Both the position numbers and the translations under genes were made by a program. Shown here in pieces: positions 26,801 through 35,402 of a stretch of DNA of 64,000 nt. How positions within the stretch are numbered: the stretch's first letter is position 1; each line of letters opens with the position of its first letter. The DNA comes from Istiophorus platypterus (lineage: Eukaryota > Chordata > Actinopteri > Istiophoriformes > Istiophoridae). A model generated the notes under the pieces. It was not told where the DNA came from. It did no database searches and worked only from the letters and a program-made list of their open reading frames with translations. The stretch lies in contig CM029128.1 of assembly GCA_016859345.1 (NCBI GenBank), forward strand, positions 18,458,104 to 18,522,103, in the 5' to 3' direction.

Positions 26801-28321
26801 GTTAACGGGAACAGTGGAGGTCTGGAAGACCAAGAAAACCTTCAGAGATGTGCTTGCAGGAATGCTAGAGAGGCAGATCAAAGGTTTGACTGCAGAAGAC
26901 CGTCAAGAAGATTCATCAGACTCTGGAGTGATGATGCACTGTTCTACTCTGCAGCAACAGCTGCACTAATACGACCTTCATGGAAGAGTCATCAGAAGAA
27001 AACCTTTCCTGCGTCTTCATCACAAAATTCAGCATAAGGAGTTAAAAGGCACATTAAACAAGCCTGATGCATTTTGGAAAGGAGTCCTGTGGACTGATGA
27101 ACAGAACTTTAACAGAGTTAAAACAGAACTTTTTCGCCACAATATTTGAGGGAAAAAGATGCAGATCTTCATGAAAAGAACACGTCTCCATCTGTTAAAC
27201 ACAGAGGTTGAGGGATTATTCTTTGGCCTCGTGTTGCAGCCAGTGGCAAAGGGAACATTTCACCGGTAGAGGGAAGAATGGATTCCATTAGATACCTGAA
27301 CATTCTTGGAGCAAACTTAACACCGTCTGTAAAAAGGCTGCAAAGAGGATAACTTCTACAACAGGATAATGATCCTAAACACACCTCAATACTCACAATG
27401 GACCAATGGACGACCTCAAGAGGCACAAACTGGAGGTTTTGCCACGGCCCCTGAAGTTCACTGACCCACACATTGAAAACCTCGGGGAGACAGTGCAAGC
27501 AAGATGCCCCAAGAATCTCACAGAACTAGAAGCACTTTGCAAGAAAGAATGGGCCAAATTCCCCCAACAAGAAGTGAAAGACTTTTAGCTCCTACAAAAA
27601 GCCTTAACATGTTTTGATACTTACTAAATGGGGTGTTACTAAGCAGCGACCATGCAGGGGGCCCAAGCTTTTGTTTCAGGCCCCTTCCCCTTTTTTTTTT
27701 AATTCTGAAACTTTTAAAGATGGAAACAAAAGTAATTCTGCTTAATTAAAGAAATGTTTCATTTTAACTTAATTCCTTTTGGAAATCAGGTCATCTTTTA
27801 CTTACTTAGCTATTTACAGTAACAGAATTTTGACCGGAACTTTTTTATGCCACTGAACAACATCAACCATTGCTAAAAAAGACAGGCAAGGATAAAGAAA
27901 GTAAAAGATACATAATCAAAGACTCACAGGGTGATAGTATTTGTACATGCTTTCCTGGTGCTTCAGTGAGGGACTGGTTGAGACTTAGGTTGCAATTCCA
28001 CCCCTCAGGTGGCATGTCCATCCTGCTCCCTCTAAGGTCCAACTCTCTCTCTGGGGTGAGAGGTCTAGCATAGCCAGCTGGATTAAATTCTGCACCCACA
28101 TCACCACAAGTTTCCCCGAACTCCACATTCTCCAGTGCCTCTGACAGTCCAATGATGCCATTATCATCCATCTGGCTGACAAAGTCATCCTCTTTCCCTG
28201 CCTGTTCTCCATCCTCATCCTCCCATAAATCCTCAGATATTACAGAGCTAGTGGATGAAGTGCGGGCGGGGGCAGGGGTCCAGAACAGCACCCCAGCTGT
28301 TTTGTTTTTTCTTCTCTCCAT
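11256..28321 (-). CDS. akna: AKNA centrosomal protein, complete coding region of 22 exons
   Basis: AKNA is a subdistal-appendage centrosomal protein that organises microtubules in mammalian neural progenitors; it was first described as an AT-hook transcription factor. Coding exons, 5' to 3' on the - strand: 28321-27928, 25486-24673, 24519-24219, 22998-22924, 19826-19670, 19392-19328, 19219-19160, 19068-18950, 18827-18656, 17982-17798, 17700-17536, 17229-16983, 16087-15981, 15716-15454, 15228-15078, 14482-14330, 14050-13905, 13570-13442, 13228-13112, 12920-12822, 12532-12394, 11499-11256. They total 4302 nt, or 1433 residues (human is about 1439). Family hallmarks: IVFKSPADIVKEVLL, LLTKYAEAENTIDRLRL, VNLYSEPPKPSH, FDPDRELEGLIYQCG, DGIISPETDSGFVGSE, a coiled coil near residues 1095-1115, CxxC pairs at about 1255-1300 and a basic C-terminal helix. 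I assigned each boundary by GT-AG sites and phase; the start codon is the least certain part. Confidence 0.95.
12229..12356. repeat. (GGCAGA)n/(GA)n microsatellite
   Basis: Compound GGCAGA then GA repeat in the last akna intron. In the akna transcript it reads as a long CU tract. Confidence 0.97.
12394..12532 (-). CDS. akna: akna coding exon
   Basis: Residues 1307-1353. Encodes KAVRSRYTAAPPPLLQCMPL and a proline-rich end FPPPL that continues into the next exon as MYSPPLYMSPS. Human has a similar Pro/Tyr-rich stretch before its C-terminal helix. Confidence 0.93.
12822..12920 (-). CDS. akna: akna coding exon, second CxxC cluster
   Basis: A 99-nt exon encoding SSSCCLHCPLCRCPERH, the counterpart of human LQCPLCGQ. 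With the preceding exon it could form a zinc ribbon; metal binding is inference. Confidence 0.92.
13112..13228 (-). CDS. akna: akna coding exon, first CxxC cluster
   Basis: Residues 1235-1274. Ends with HQTPLCLECSSCHQERSE, a CxxCxxC cluster that matches human SCPHCRP by position. Acceptor tgttgcag, donor gtaaga. Confidence 0.92.
13442..13570 (-). CDS. akna: akna coding exon
   Basis: Encodes TGSELEPPTPQSQVSRCTQT and EPDICSSSTNPVHSKRKLP. Donor gtaaga is inside a longer open frame; I chose it because it restores phase to the next exon. Confidence 0.9.
13905..14050 (-). CDS. akna: akna coding exon
   Basis: Residues 1143-1192. Encodes RPGEKCLTDISRGRKERG, then TARERSLSVDRQKPGRD. SRGRKERG lies where human AKNA has its TRGRPADSP AT-hook-like core; the proline is not present. 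Confidence 0.93.
14330..14482 (-). CDS. akna: akna coding exon, coiled-coil segment
   Basis: Encodes EAIQTLQDEVARLKEKLESC, a heptad-like coiled coil that parallels human AICELQEEVSRLRLRLED, then an Asn/Thr/Tyr-rich linker. Donor gttggt. Confidence 0.95.
15078..15228 (-). CDS. akna: akna coding exon
   Basis: Residues 1042-1092. Encodes VSEDGQSDQYAESIHSLYSS, then HHGDYLRALSSRQVA. Acceptor ctccgcag, donor gtgagt. Confidence 0.93.
15454..15716 (-). CDS. akna: akna coding exon
   Basis: Residues 954-1042. Ser/Gln/Arg-rich, with QTKRNRWRQWRRNFSYSPQR and ADSGTSEFGLESDS. Acceptor tgcaacag, donor gtaagt. Confidence 0.93.
15981..16087 (-). CDS. akna: akna coding exon with SPETDSGFVGSE motif
   Basis: Encodes DGIISPETDSGFVGSESSHL; human AKNA has SPETDSGFVGSETSR. 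The open frame with an ATG that overlaps it is a different, non-coding frame. Confidence 0.95.
16983..17229 (-). CDS. akna: akna coding exon
   Basis: Residues 836-918. Ser/Arg-rich, with SSPPSHRASSQSDLLPLRPP and RRLEMRKSHSSSLSSLGEI. Acceptor attgacag, donor gtcagt. Confidence 0.93.
17536..17700 (-). CDS. akna: akna coding exon
   Basis: Residues 781-836. Encodes SYQSFKGLHKTFDHSLREVA. Acceptor gtttag, donor gttagt. This is the counterpart of the human KELQMEQVYHGLMERY segment by position. Confidence 0.92.
17798..17982 (-). CDS. akna: akna coding exon
   Basis: Residues 720-781. Encodes IPPVALLVGPGRAPEVELSL and an acidic stretch with SEESDIKEAETDDEE. Acceptor cttccag, donor gtgagt. Confidence 0.93.
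18090..18260. repeat. Dispersed small repeat, copy 1 (ATTAATC family)
   Basis: Contains the sequence tgattaatctgtcaatta and the edge motif agttgttagttataaccct on the - strand. It resembles three other copies in this window. I take it for a short non-autonomous element common in teleosts. Confidence 0.5.
18656..18827 (-). CDS. akna: akna coding exon
   Basis: Encodes RELEGLIYQCGMHMDELKEQ then VEKIQQEQP, the FDPxRELE motif region of AKNA, followed by a Pro/Ser linker. Donor gtacca. Confidence 0.95.
18950..19068 (-). CDS. akna: akna coding exon
   Basis: Encodes GLLQLGEGLSSLERGYLLAR then DEHKLLQQQGGELNHFDPD. The final arginine codon is split with the next exon. Confidence 0.95.
19160..19219 (-). 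CDS. akna: akna coding exon, 20 codons
   Basis: A 60-nt exon, phase 0 on both sides, encoding LQTFEDLLKREKLKPFEQMK. Human has SFERLIQAGRLMPQDQVKG at this place. Donor gtaaga. Confidence 0.93.
19328..19392 (-). CDS. akna: akna coding exon
   Basis: A 65-nt exon encoding PQEGQQLDKVLYNQADKFLQ. Acceptor gaaacag, donor gtaact. Phases match both neighbours. Confidence 0.93.
19571..19614. repeat. (TA)n microsatellite
   Basis: About 22 TA units in an akna intron, between exons 19826-19670 and 19392-19328. Confidence 0.97.
19670..19826 (-). CDS. akna: akna coding exon
   Basis: Residues 529-581. Starts VNLYSEPPKPSHLVQSG (human: VNLFSDPPQPNH). Acceptor ttccatcag, donor gtatgt. Confidence 0.95.
20263..20550 (+). 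repeat. tRNA-derived SINE, degenerate
   Basis: Begins gggcgactgtggctcagaag, an A-box-like sequence, then has a B-box-like gttagcagttcaatctcacg, followed by a SINE body ending near cagtccatataccattta. This layout is that of a common teleost tRNA-derived SINE. It is not a functional tRNA because it has no intact cloverleaf. Confidence 0.7.
20798..20830. repeat. (CA)n microsatellite
   Basis: About 16 CA units in an akna intron. Confidence 0.95.
22924..22998 (-). CDS. akna: akna coding exon
   Basis: Exactly 25 codons, phase 0 both sides. It encodes EDYNRLLTKYAEAENTIDRL, nearly the human sequence and the start of a coiled coil. Confidence 0.96.
22999..24218. other. akna intron, no clear feature
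   Basis: AT-rich intron. The segment at 23330-23480 faintly resembles 35690-35820 (shared ctgcagaccttat and ggtccag...gtagac words) and may be an old dispersed repeat. Confidence 0.5.
24219..24519 (-). CDS. akna: akna coding exon, conserved core start
   Basis: Residues about 403-503, acceptor tatttccag, donor gtactg. It encodes TPDFSKVEPRVHFPKGGYKP and IVFKSPADIVKEVLL, both diagnostic of AKNA, then PQEFRCRQQATTLLEQLQ. Confidence 0.95.
24673..25486 (-). CDS. akna: akna coding exon, largest
   Basis: An 814-nt exon, residues about 132-403, acceptor tttggcag, donor gtgagg. It is hydrophilic and low in conserved structure, rich in Ser, Glu and Lys, with basic stretches such as RKKHEKN and SPRPRKSEK. 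It has no RGRP-type AT-hook core. Confidence 0.93.
25930..26200. repeat. Dispersed small repeat, copy 2 (ATTAATC family)
   Basis: Words such as gattgatcaattgacag, taataatcagtaatc and ccaaaaataacaaacattca resemble the other copies at 18.1, 28.9 and 32.6 kb. Degenerate. Confidence 0.4.
26346..27855 (+). mobile_element. Tc1/mariner transposon, decayed but with both ends
   Basis: Terminal inverted repeats read catTGGCATAAAAAAGTTC at the left and cagTGGCATAAAAAAGTTC (inverted) at the right. A TA precedes the left end; the right flank is AA, so one target base has changed. Length 1510 bp fits the family. The internal frames read + strand and contain the DDE-type QQDNDPKHTS motif and a C-terminal LTELEALCKKEW segment, but in different frames with stops, so the transposase is dead. 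It lies in akna's first coding intron. Confidence 0.9.
26795..27588 (+). pseudogene. Tc1 transposase remnant
   Basis: Fragments in several frames: RRFIRLWSDDALFYSAATAA upstream, LWTDEQNFNRVK near 27090, QQDNDPKHTS near 27362 and ELEALCKKEWAKFPQQEV near 27530. Frameshifts and stops separate them. No intact open frame remains. Confidence 0.85.
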
Positions 28322-28586
28322 TCAGCTTGCAGCTAATTGTTGCCTTGTCTCTGTTCTCAGCCTTGACCTCAGTTAATATCTCAGCCAGGCACAGGACCAC
28401 TCTGCATCTTTTCTTGTTGGTCTGGCTCTGCAGTGAGCTCCACATTCAAAGCCATGGCTATAGGTTTACAAATTGCAGGTCATGTCAATAAGCTGGTAAC
28501 AGTCCAGAAGAAAGGATAAGGAGGACTCATCTATCAGTCTTCAGTCTTGAGGAGGAGGAATACTTTGATTCTCTTTGATGCAGTTC
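27928..28586 (-). CDS. akna: akna exon 2: 5' UTR and first coding exon
   Basis: Acceptor gattgtttcag before 28586; donor gtgagt after 27928. Coding starts at ATG 28321 (MERRKNK), because the codon just upstream in frame is TGA, and gives residues 1-131. The segment is acidic (WEDEDGEQ, GKEDDF), like the mammalian AKNA N-terminus. Bases 28586-28322 would be 5' UTR and contain an upstream ATG in good Kozak context at 28455. Confidence 0.8.
28381..28455 (-). promoter_or_regulatory. Upstream ORF in the akna leader
   Basis: ATG at 28455-28453 in the context gccATGG opens a 24-codon frame starting MALNVELTAEP and closing at TGA, 60 bases before the main ATG. If the leader includes this part of exon 2, it could reduce translation of akna. 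Confidence 0.4.
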
Positions 28587-28894
28587 CTGAAACAATCAAT
28601 AGTATCAATTATTTACTACCAATAACCATTTAAAGCATTAAACTGTCACAGAAACACACAAAGGTCTCCACAGGAAATCAAATGAACAAGGCAAATAAAC
28701 ACATTCAAAGACAATTAAGAAAGAACAAAACGCTCATAGTTTATAATGAAATATACCATAATCCAACTGACTATCACAACATTATGACTGTAACTCTAAA
28801 GTAACTAAGTAAAAGCTGATTAAGTCAATTTTATTTATTCTGTAGAGCACCAAACCATGAGAGGAACTATCTTGCTGCGATACTACCCACTAAC

Positions 28895-29160
28895 AACTGA
28901 TATGATTAGTCAATTTGTCAGTCAACTGATTAAACAATCAGTGTTTAATTAATCAATATATTTGGGTTTTGGACCATTAGTCTGACAAAACAAGAAATTT
29001 GAGGACACCCCCTTGGACTCTGGAAAATTGTGGTAAGCTTTTCTGTTGTTTTTTTTTTTTTTTTTTACCCTTTTATAGAACAAATGACTTATCAATTAAT
29101 CAGGAAAACAATCATCTGATTAACACATAATGAAAATTATCAATGGTTGCAACCTTACGA
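28895..29160. repeat. Dispersed small repeat, copy 3 (ATTAATC family)
   Basis: Most complete copy: ttagtcaatttgtcagtcaa, aattaatcaatatatttggg, tgtggtaagcttttctg, a T-run, then tgcaaccttac at the right edge. Confidence 0.55.
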
Positions 29161-32100
29161 CAGATAATTGAAATTTGCTGCAGTAAATGCATACTTGTGA
29201 TTTTCATTCCTAATTCCTATGAGCCAAAACCACAGTCTCTGGCAAAATAAAAACAGTGAAGTAGTTAAGATTGTAAACTCACATCTAAAGCCAAACTTTA
29301 ATGGAGTAATTAGGAGCCCAGAAAGTCATCGGTCTGTCTTTTTACTCACACACAGCTACTCTTCTCTGTGAACAAACATCTACATTCCATTCATCAGATT
29401 TTAATTTTGTGTCTCACTACAAGGACTGCATCTGTTGCTGGAGGAATTATTGACAGGTGAAGGGGCAATAAATTGGATTAAATGCTATAATAAGTGAAAC
29501 CAATCATTTCAAACAAAAATGAATGAAAATGGCAATCAAACCACAAAAAATTAACTTTATCATCTTGTAGTTGTAAGAAAAAATAATTGACAGCAAAGGC
29601 TATTAAAAACACATTTGATTTCCATTTAAAGCATTAAGTCAAGTGTACCTTTTCATCATTCATCTGGCTTCCATCATTTTTATAGAGTATTATAGTATAA
29701 GTATTCTGTACTATATTATTTTCTAGCGCTGCACGATGAATGCATTTCATCTCCAAGACAGAGCTGTCATGAAAAATACATAAGAATTAGTGATTTTCAT
29801 AAACTAGTATGACAAGACAGAGCTGTATAAGTGGATCAGGTGCATATCCTGAACTGCAAATCTAGCACAAAAAACAATTTCACAAAGATTAAACCCAAAA
29901 CTATGTCCTTAACAACACTTAACACTTAACCCCAACACTTATCCTTAACTTGTGAGGTTGGGTAATTTATTACAGATGACACAAAAGCACAAACAAGCTA
30001 ACAGCTCACTTATTCATTAAAAGGTGTAGGTTATGAGATATATATTGATATAGATATAGATATATATCTATAGATATATAGATTTACTTCTCTCAATGTA
30101 GTAATGTGCAGTTGTTTTCAGCAGTGTTTTTTTTAATAGTGTCCAGTCATTTTTTTTTTTTGCTTGATCAGTGTGTAGTGACAACTAACAAATATCATTC
30201 CTATCTGGAAATAGTTTAATTCTAACGCCAAAAGATGTATATTAGTGTTTCCGGTTTAACTTCATATATGTGTATGCCAAACGTCACAATAAGGACTTTG
30301 TTAGTCTGAACTTTGTTAGTCTGCAGCACAGTTAAATATTCACTTTATTGCCCACCACTCAAATCCTGTGCAATAAGGTTGCACTGTTCAGCATTTACCA
30401 ACATTATATAATTCACCTTATACTTATAACTCACATATCCTGACCACAGGTATATATTATAGACAAGCACATCATACAGGTAACAGAGTTCAGATTACAC
30501 TATTAGGTCACAATGTCAAATCAAGTTCTTGAAGTTGACTGGAGCTGCAATGATCACTATGGAAACTCCACAACACAAGGACTGGCTGTGCTTTCAGCAT
30601 CTACAATATAACATCTGACAAGTCTCAACATACTGTGGTACAGCTGTACTCCCAATGCTACAAGGAGGAACATCATTAATGCATTAATAAATATCCAATT
30701 CTCTCACTGCAGCACCAGGATCATCTTATAGTTTCAATCTTAATATATTTCCCTGATACTTGACTTTGAATGTATACTTTCTGCACCATTACTCTGACAG
30801 TGGATGACAAACCAGCCGTTTCATGCATTTAAACTCTGCAGTATAGATTAGATAGCTTTTTCGACAAAGCATTGGCAGCCAGTAGTTTAAAAAGAAAAAC
30901 AAAAAACAAAAAAAACACCACCAAGTCAAAGACCTACACAAGAATCATCAACAAAACATGTGGTCAACTTATTGCAACAAATTTAGCAAATAAAATTAAC
31001 AAAGTACAAGACATATTGTATAGTACTACAGCACTCAGACTCTCATTTTGAAAAGTAGTCACCATGTGTCTTGTCTTCTTTCATCAATATCCCAGATTAC
31101 CACAAGAAGCTTATTAGCCTGGTGCTCTTTAGAGTGTCTCTTATCCAGCACAAAAACCTCACCCTCACCCACCCAAACACACACACACACACGGCTTTTT
31201 TTTTGTTTTGTTTTTATTTCTGTTAGAAACATATAAAAGGCTCAGTGTCTATGACTATCAGATGCAAGTTGTGCTCCCTCTACAACCTTTTCATACACAA
31301 ATTGGCAGAGTGTCTCCATGCTGGCCAGCATGACAAACTCACCATGCATTTAAAGTAGACCACAAGGAATGAGAGCACGCAGCCCTGTGCATAAATAACT
31401 TGAGAGGTCAGTTTAGAAAAACAATAACTTCAGATTAGGAATAGTGAAAGATCACAGTAGAATTATGATATTATTTCTAAATTTTCCTCTTTTTCTTCTT
31501 TAACACACAAGAGGCTAGGACGAGGGGTAAACCACTGCCTAGAGACAAGCAAGAAAATATGAGCTGGTGTTCGATCAAAATGTGTAAACTGATGAAAAGC
31601 AACTTAATACATTTACTCAAATACTTAAGTACAATTTGTTCAATAAAACTTTAAACAGAGAACGTTTATTTCAGTATTTTGCAGTGTGCTATTTTTACTT
31701 CTACTTAAGTAAAGGATGTAAATATTTCCTGTATTGCTTGCTGCTTGTAACCAGTGGTACCAGACCTGCTGTCTATAAAATCTTTTGGTTTTGGGTGTTA
31801 CTGTGTTTCTTTCTTACATACATGTTTGACTTTTACAGGACATATGGCCAGTAACTAGATTTACAATAGATATAGAGGAGCAGTAGACAGCAAAAAACTT
31901 ACAGTGAAATCAAAGCTAAAATTCAAAAAACATGTTAGGTTCTGCATAATTGTTGAAATTCTGAGCTCATCTGTGGAAAGAATAAAGCAAACAATCAACT
32001 CACCTGTTGCTCTGCTCATGCTCCCTGTTCATTCCCATAGGAAATAAGGGTTTATCTCAGCTGCCATATGGGGGGAATTAAGCTGCTCTAAAGCCCTTCC

Positions 32101-32599
32101 AGGGGGTTTCATTGATTGTAAACAGACAACGATCATCAGTATACAGTACATCCAAGGTATGATGCTAGCCCTGCTCCTCACAGACAGACATACAGAAAGC
32201 AAGTCTCTAATCACCTGACTGTCTGGCAAGCTATGGCCACATCGAGGACAGATAGGTGAAGATGTAGGAACAACAGACAGAAAGAAAAGAGAGAAAGCTG
32301 GATAATCTTAGCGGGGGGGGGTTCTGCCAGGCTCTACTATCATTCTCAGGTCCAGCAAAACTGTCACAGAAACAGTCAGCCTGGCCATCAGGGACAACAT
32401 GTGCATTTTCACAGGGTGTTTCCAGCTGAATTTTGAGCACAGTGAAGAGAAGTGTAGCTGGAGCTGCCCCAGAGGCTGCCAGAGCTATGGCAGGCTTTTC
32501 AGGATGGACCAGTGACTATGATATGACAGCTAATCTCCTTAGAAGGCACAGGGAGAGCTGAGGGAATGGGATAAACTACATAGAGATGTCTGGTTAACA

Positions 32600-32765
32600 A
32601 TTTGAATTTGAAGACATCACTTTGAGTCTTGGAAATTGTGATGGGATTTTTTTCTCTATTTTCTACAACTGTTATATCACATTTTATAGATTCAGCAATT
32701 AACTGATAAATTGAAAAATACGTTAATCAATACTGATGAAATTGATAGTTGTAGCCTTGAATTTA
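32600..32765. repeat. Dispersed small repeat, copy 4 (ATTAATC family)
   Basis: Shares gaagacatcact, gtcttggaaattgtgatggg, acgttaatcaatactg and the edge gatagttgtagcctt with copy 3, in the same orientation. Confidence 0.55.
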
Positions 32766-33932
32766 AAACACTGAAAAGCTAACTATAGAAGACCAAAATC
32801 TTAATGGTCTGCTCTTTCCTTTGTTTTGTTAAGTACTTCAAGCTGCATTTTGTGTTTGAAAAGTGATGTCAAATAAATTTTATTGATACTATTTATTACA
32901 AGAGACTATTTCTTAACATGTTTGATCCCTTTTTTTTAAATGCTGCAAATAATTCTTTCAATATTTCCAATCTTGCTAATTCAGCGTCTTTTTTGTAAAC
33001 ATCTTGCAGTTCGTTGAAAACAATTTACTTTCAAAGTTTAGTTTAAAAGTTTGTCAAGAGGCTGCTAATTATTGCAGAAATAGCAGGGAAAAAAGACTAA
33101 TACATCTTGCTAGTAAACAAACTTCAATACTTTTTTTTATAGACTGACCTGTCCTTAGTGCAGAAAACTGTCAGGTATTAAATGTTGGCAATGAGTCTCT
33201 CTTCTGTTCTTTTTTTTTATTTTTATTTATTTTTAAACTTTTTCTCTGATCAGATATCCCCTGACTTAAATACTCTGATGATTTTAGACTGTGTTTAAGT
33301 TACATACACTTTGTGCGAAGCTGCTTTTTGTTATGACAAAATTAAAAGCTGAATTTGAGAAGTCTGTTTTAAAAAAAAAAATCCTGTTAAATTTTGGCAG
33401 CAAACAAAACGTTTTCTCCAGTTTCTCTTGCTTTCAATTGTATCCTAAAAATCTGTGCAGCCAGTGTGGGAGGATTTTCTTAGCTGCTTTGTCTAGTTTA
33501 GACAAAAATCTGTTTCTGTCTCAGACCATGTGAAGACCTTCTCTCTTGCCTTGGGAGCCATGTGAGGAGTCGTGTGAGCCAGTCTCCCCCTGATCCACAG
33601 TTTCAGGCAACGTCGGGACTAGAGGAGAAACTACAGCTACACTACCCCTCTTTAAAATTATAGATTGTACATCCAAACAAGTCTTATGCTTTGAAACTTC
33701 GAGATATGTAAAGTGACGGAAGAAAGGCTCAAGAAAGACTTGCTCGGCAACATCCCAGTACCAGCTTCAACCCAGTCCAACCAGTCAAGCTGGTGGGCTG
33801 AGGATCACAAGCAAGTGTTTTTCTGAGGAATACACACAGAAAAAAATCTCCTAAAATTCCTAAACAACACAGCTGCGGAGATAAAGTAACTCGATCGCCC
33901 TTGAATCGGCAGCATTTCATTTAAAAACTTAC

Positions 33933-34080
33933 CTCATGTCACACAGAGACACGTTTATCTTCGGCGACCGCGGGAGGATCTCACCGGCGGACTTTCACAG
34001 CGACAGGGGGTCGGTTGCCTTGAAGACCGCAAAACTGCGGAGAGAGAGAGAGAGAAAAGACCCAACCCCCGTGTCACCAT
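33933..34080 (-). other. akna: Putative akna 5' UTR exon 1
   Basis: The 3' boundary is a consensus donor GAG|gtaagt at 33933. The upstream boundary (the transcription start) is arbitrary here and only placed inside the CpG island. Non-coding by inference. Confidence 0.4.
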
Positions 34081-34790
34081 GGCGCACACACACCAAAACA
34101 AACCGAGTTACCGAGGTTACCGAGGTTTCCTGCAAAACTCTCGTCGAAACGGGAAACTTCGGCGACACGTTAGCGTTTTATTCATCACCTGCGGAGTAAC
34201 GGAGGAAGCGGCCGGTAACGGAGAGCTAGCTAACGTTACCGCGGTCCTTCGTTCAACTTTACCGTCGCTTTCTCCGGATTTAAACGTCAAAACAAACGCG
34301 GAGGAAACCACGTCGAGGCGACTTTCAGCCGTGTGGTATTTCTACCTTAATTCCGGGGCCATGTCAGGGGTTTGTTTATCCTCGAACAACCGGGGTGTCC
34401 GATATCCATGAGGCTAATTACCGGTCTAGCGGACAGGCGCTGATTTAGCCGGTGGAGTAGTCACCCGAGGCAACGTTAGTGGGGAAATCTCCCAGTCCCG
34501 CATCGGGCCTTTCGGGAATTATCCCCCCAAAACAAACAAACCTCGAACAAGCGTGTGCGTCTCTTCCCCCAACAGCGTCCTCGACCTTAACGCGAACTTT
34601 CTTTAACTTGTCCCGAACCGGATCGTTTAATATGCGAGGTTCGTGTCGGGCGTGTTGTTACCTGACAGACAAAAATCAGGGCGAAGGTTCGAGCGAGGCT
34701 TTAAAAAAAGCTGGGAGCCGAACGCTGGGTCGTGATTGGACGCGATGACGCGCGGGGGGCGGGGCTTAGCCCCACGTTTCCATCGGAGGA
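33940..34790 (-). promoter_or_regulatory. akna: CpG island, probable akna promoter
   Basis: About 850 bases dense in CpG (taacgttaccgcggt, cgcgatgacgcgcgg) against an AT-rich background, with an Sp1-type GC box ggggcggggc at 34756-34765. A strong donor on the - strand (catgag|gtaagt) at 33933/33932 would end a non-coding first exon and splice to the acceptor at 28586. No gene on the + strand could be traced from it. Confidence 0.7.
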
Positions 34791-35009
34791 CGACGCTTAA
34801 AGGTGCGGTTGAAATAAGTGGCCAGATGATGGCGCCATTTCAAACCTTTTCTATTGCATCCACCTGTGAGGACAATAACTCACCTTTTCCCTCCTGTGGA
34901 AAAACTAACAATTTAGAGACATTGTAGAAGAGGGTTCTACAAAAAGTCACATTTTTTTAAAAGCTTTTCAGTCTGGTTTTCATCATTAGTACTAAAATAC
35001 ATTTTAAAA

Positions 35010-35402
35010 TCATTCTTGAAAAATACATTTATATCGTGCGACAGCAAAAACCATCATTTGCCCCCTTCTTGTTTGAACATGGCGGTGGTCCCACGTACAA
35101 AGCCGAATACATGAAGACATTGTTTTCCCAGTTTGATTTGGAAGAGCTTGACCGGCCTGCACAGAGCCCTGACCCCAACCGCATTCAACAACCCCCGGGA
35201 TTAACATTGAGCCAGGCCTTATCACACAATGGCACTGGCCAACATCACTAATGCTCTTGAGGCTGAATGGGAGAAATCTTTGGGGAAGCCTCTGCAGAAA
35301 AGGGGCTGCTGCAGCAGATCGTTGGCTGTGGTTTTAAAGCGATATGTTCAACATCACATAGGGGTGTAATGTTTGGGTATTTGCATATTTTTGGCTATGT
35401 AG
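35010..35402 (+). mobile_element. Tc1-like transposon fragment, 3' half
   Basis: Reads FLFEHGGGPTYKAEYMKTLF, then LDRPAQSPDPN and ITNALEAEWEKS, matching the widespread fish Tc1 transposase tail (HDNAPVHKA, DWPAQSPDLNP, ALVAEWE). The catalytic aspartate position reads glycine (HGGGP). The end near 35402 (tttttggctatgtagta) resembles that family's inverted repeat. The 5' half is missing. Confidence 0.8.

Larger units (their letters stand above)
28587..33932. other. Probable akna 5' UTR intron, 5.3 kb
   Basis: Intron inferred between a 5' UTR exon in the CpG island and exon 2. It holds two small dispersed repeats and an AT-rich GATATA stretch near 30035-30082. No exon was recognised. Confidence 0.55.

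Noticed and set aside
26795..27037. 80-codon + strand frame as a possible nested gene in akna
   Set aside because: Lies inside the Tc1 element and is a shifted frame of its transposase.
34079..34411. 110-codon + strand open frame in the CpG island
   Set aside because: Low complexity in CpG-rich leader sequence, no recognisable protein and no downstream exons.
35036..35251. Possible host gene encoding DLEELDRPAQSPDPN
   Set aside because: Matches the tail of a fish Tc1 transposase with the catalytic residue lost.
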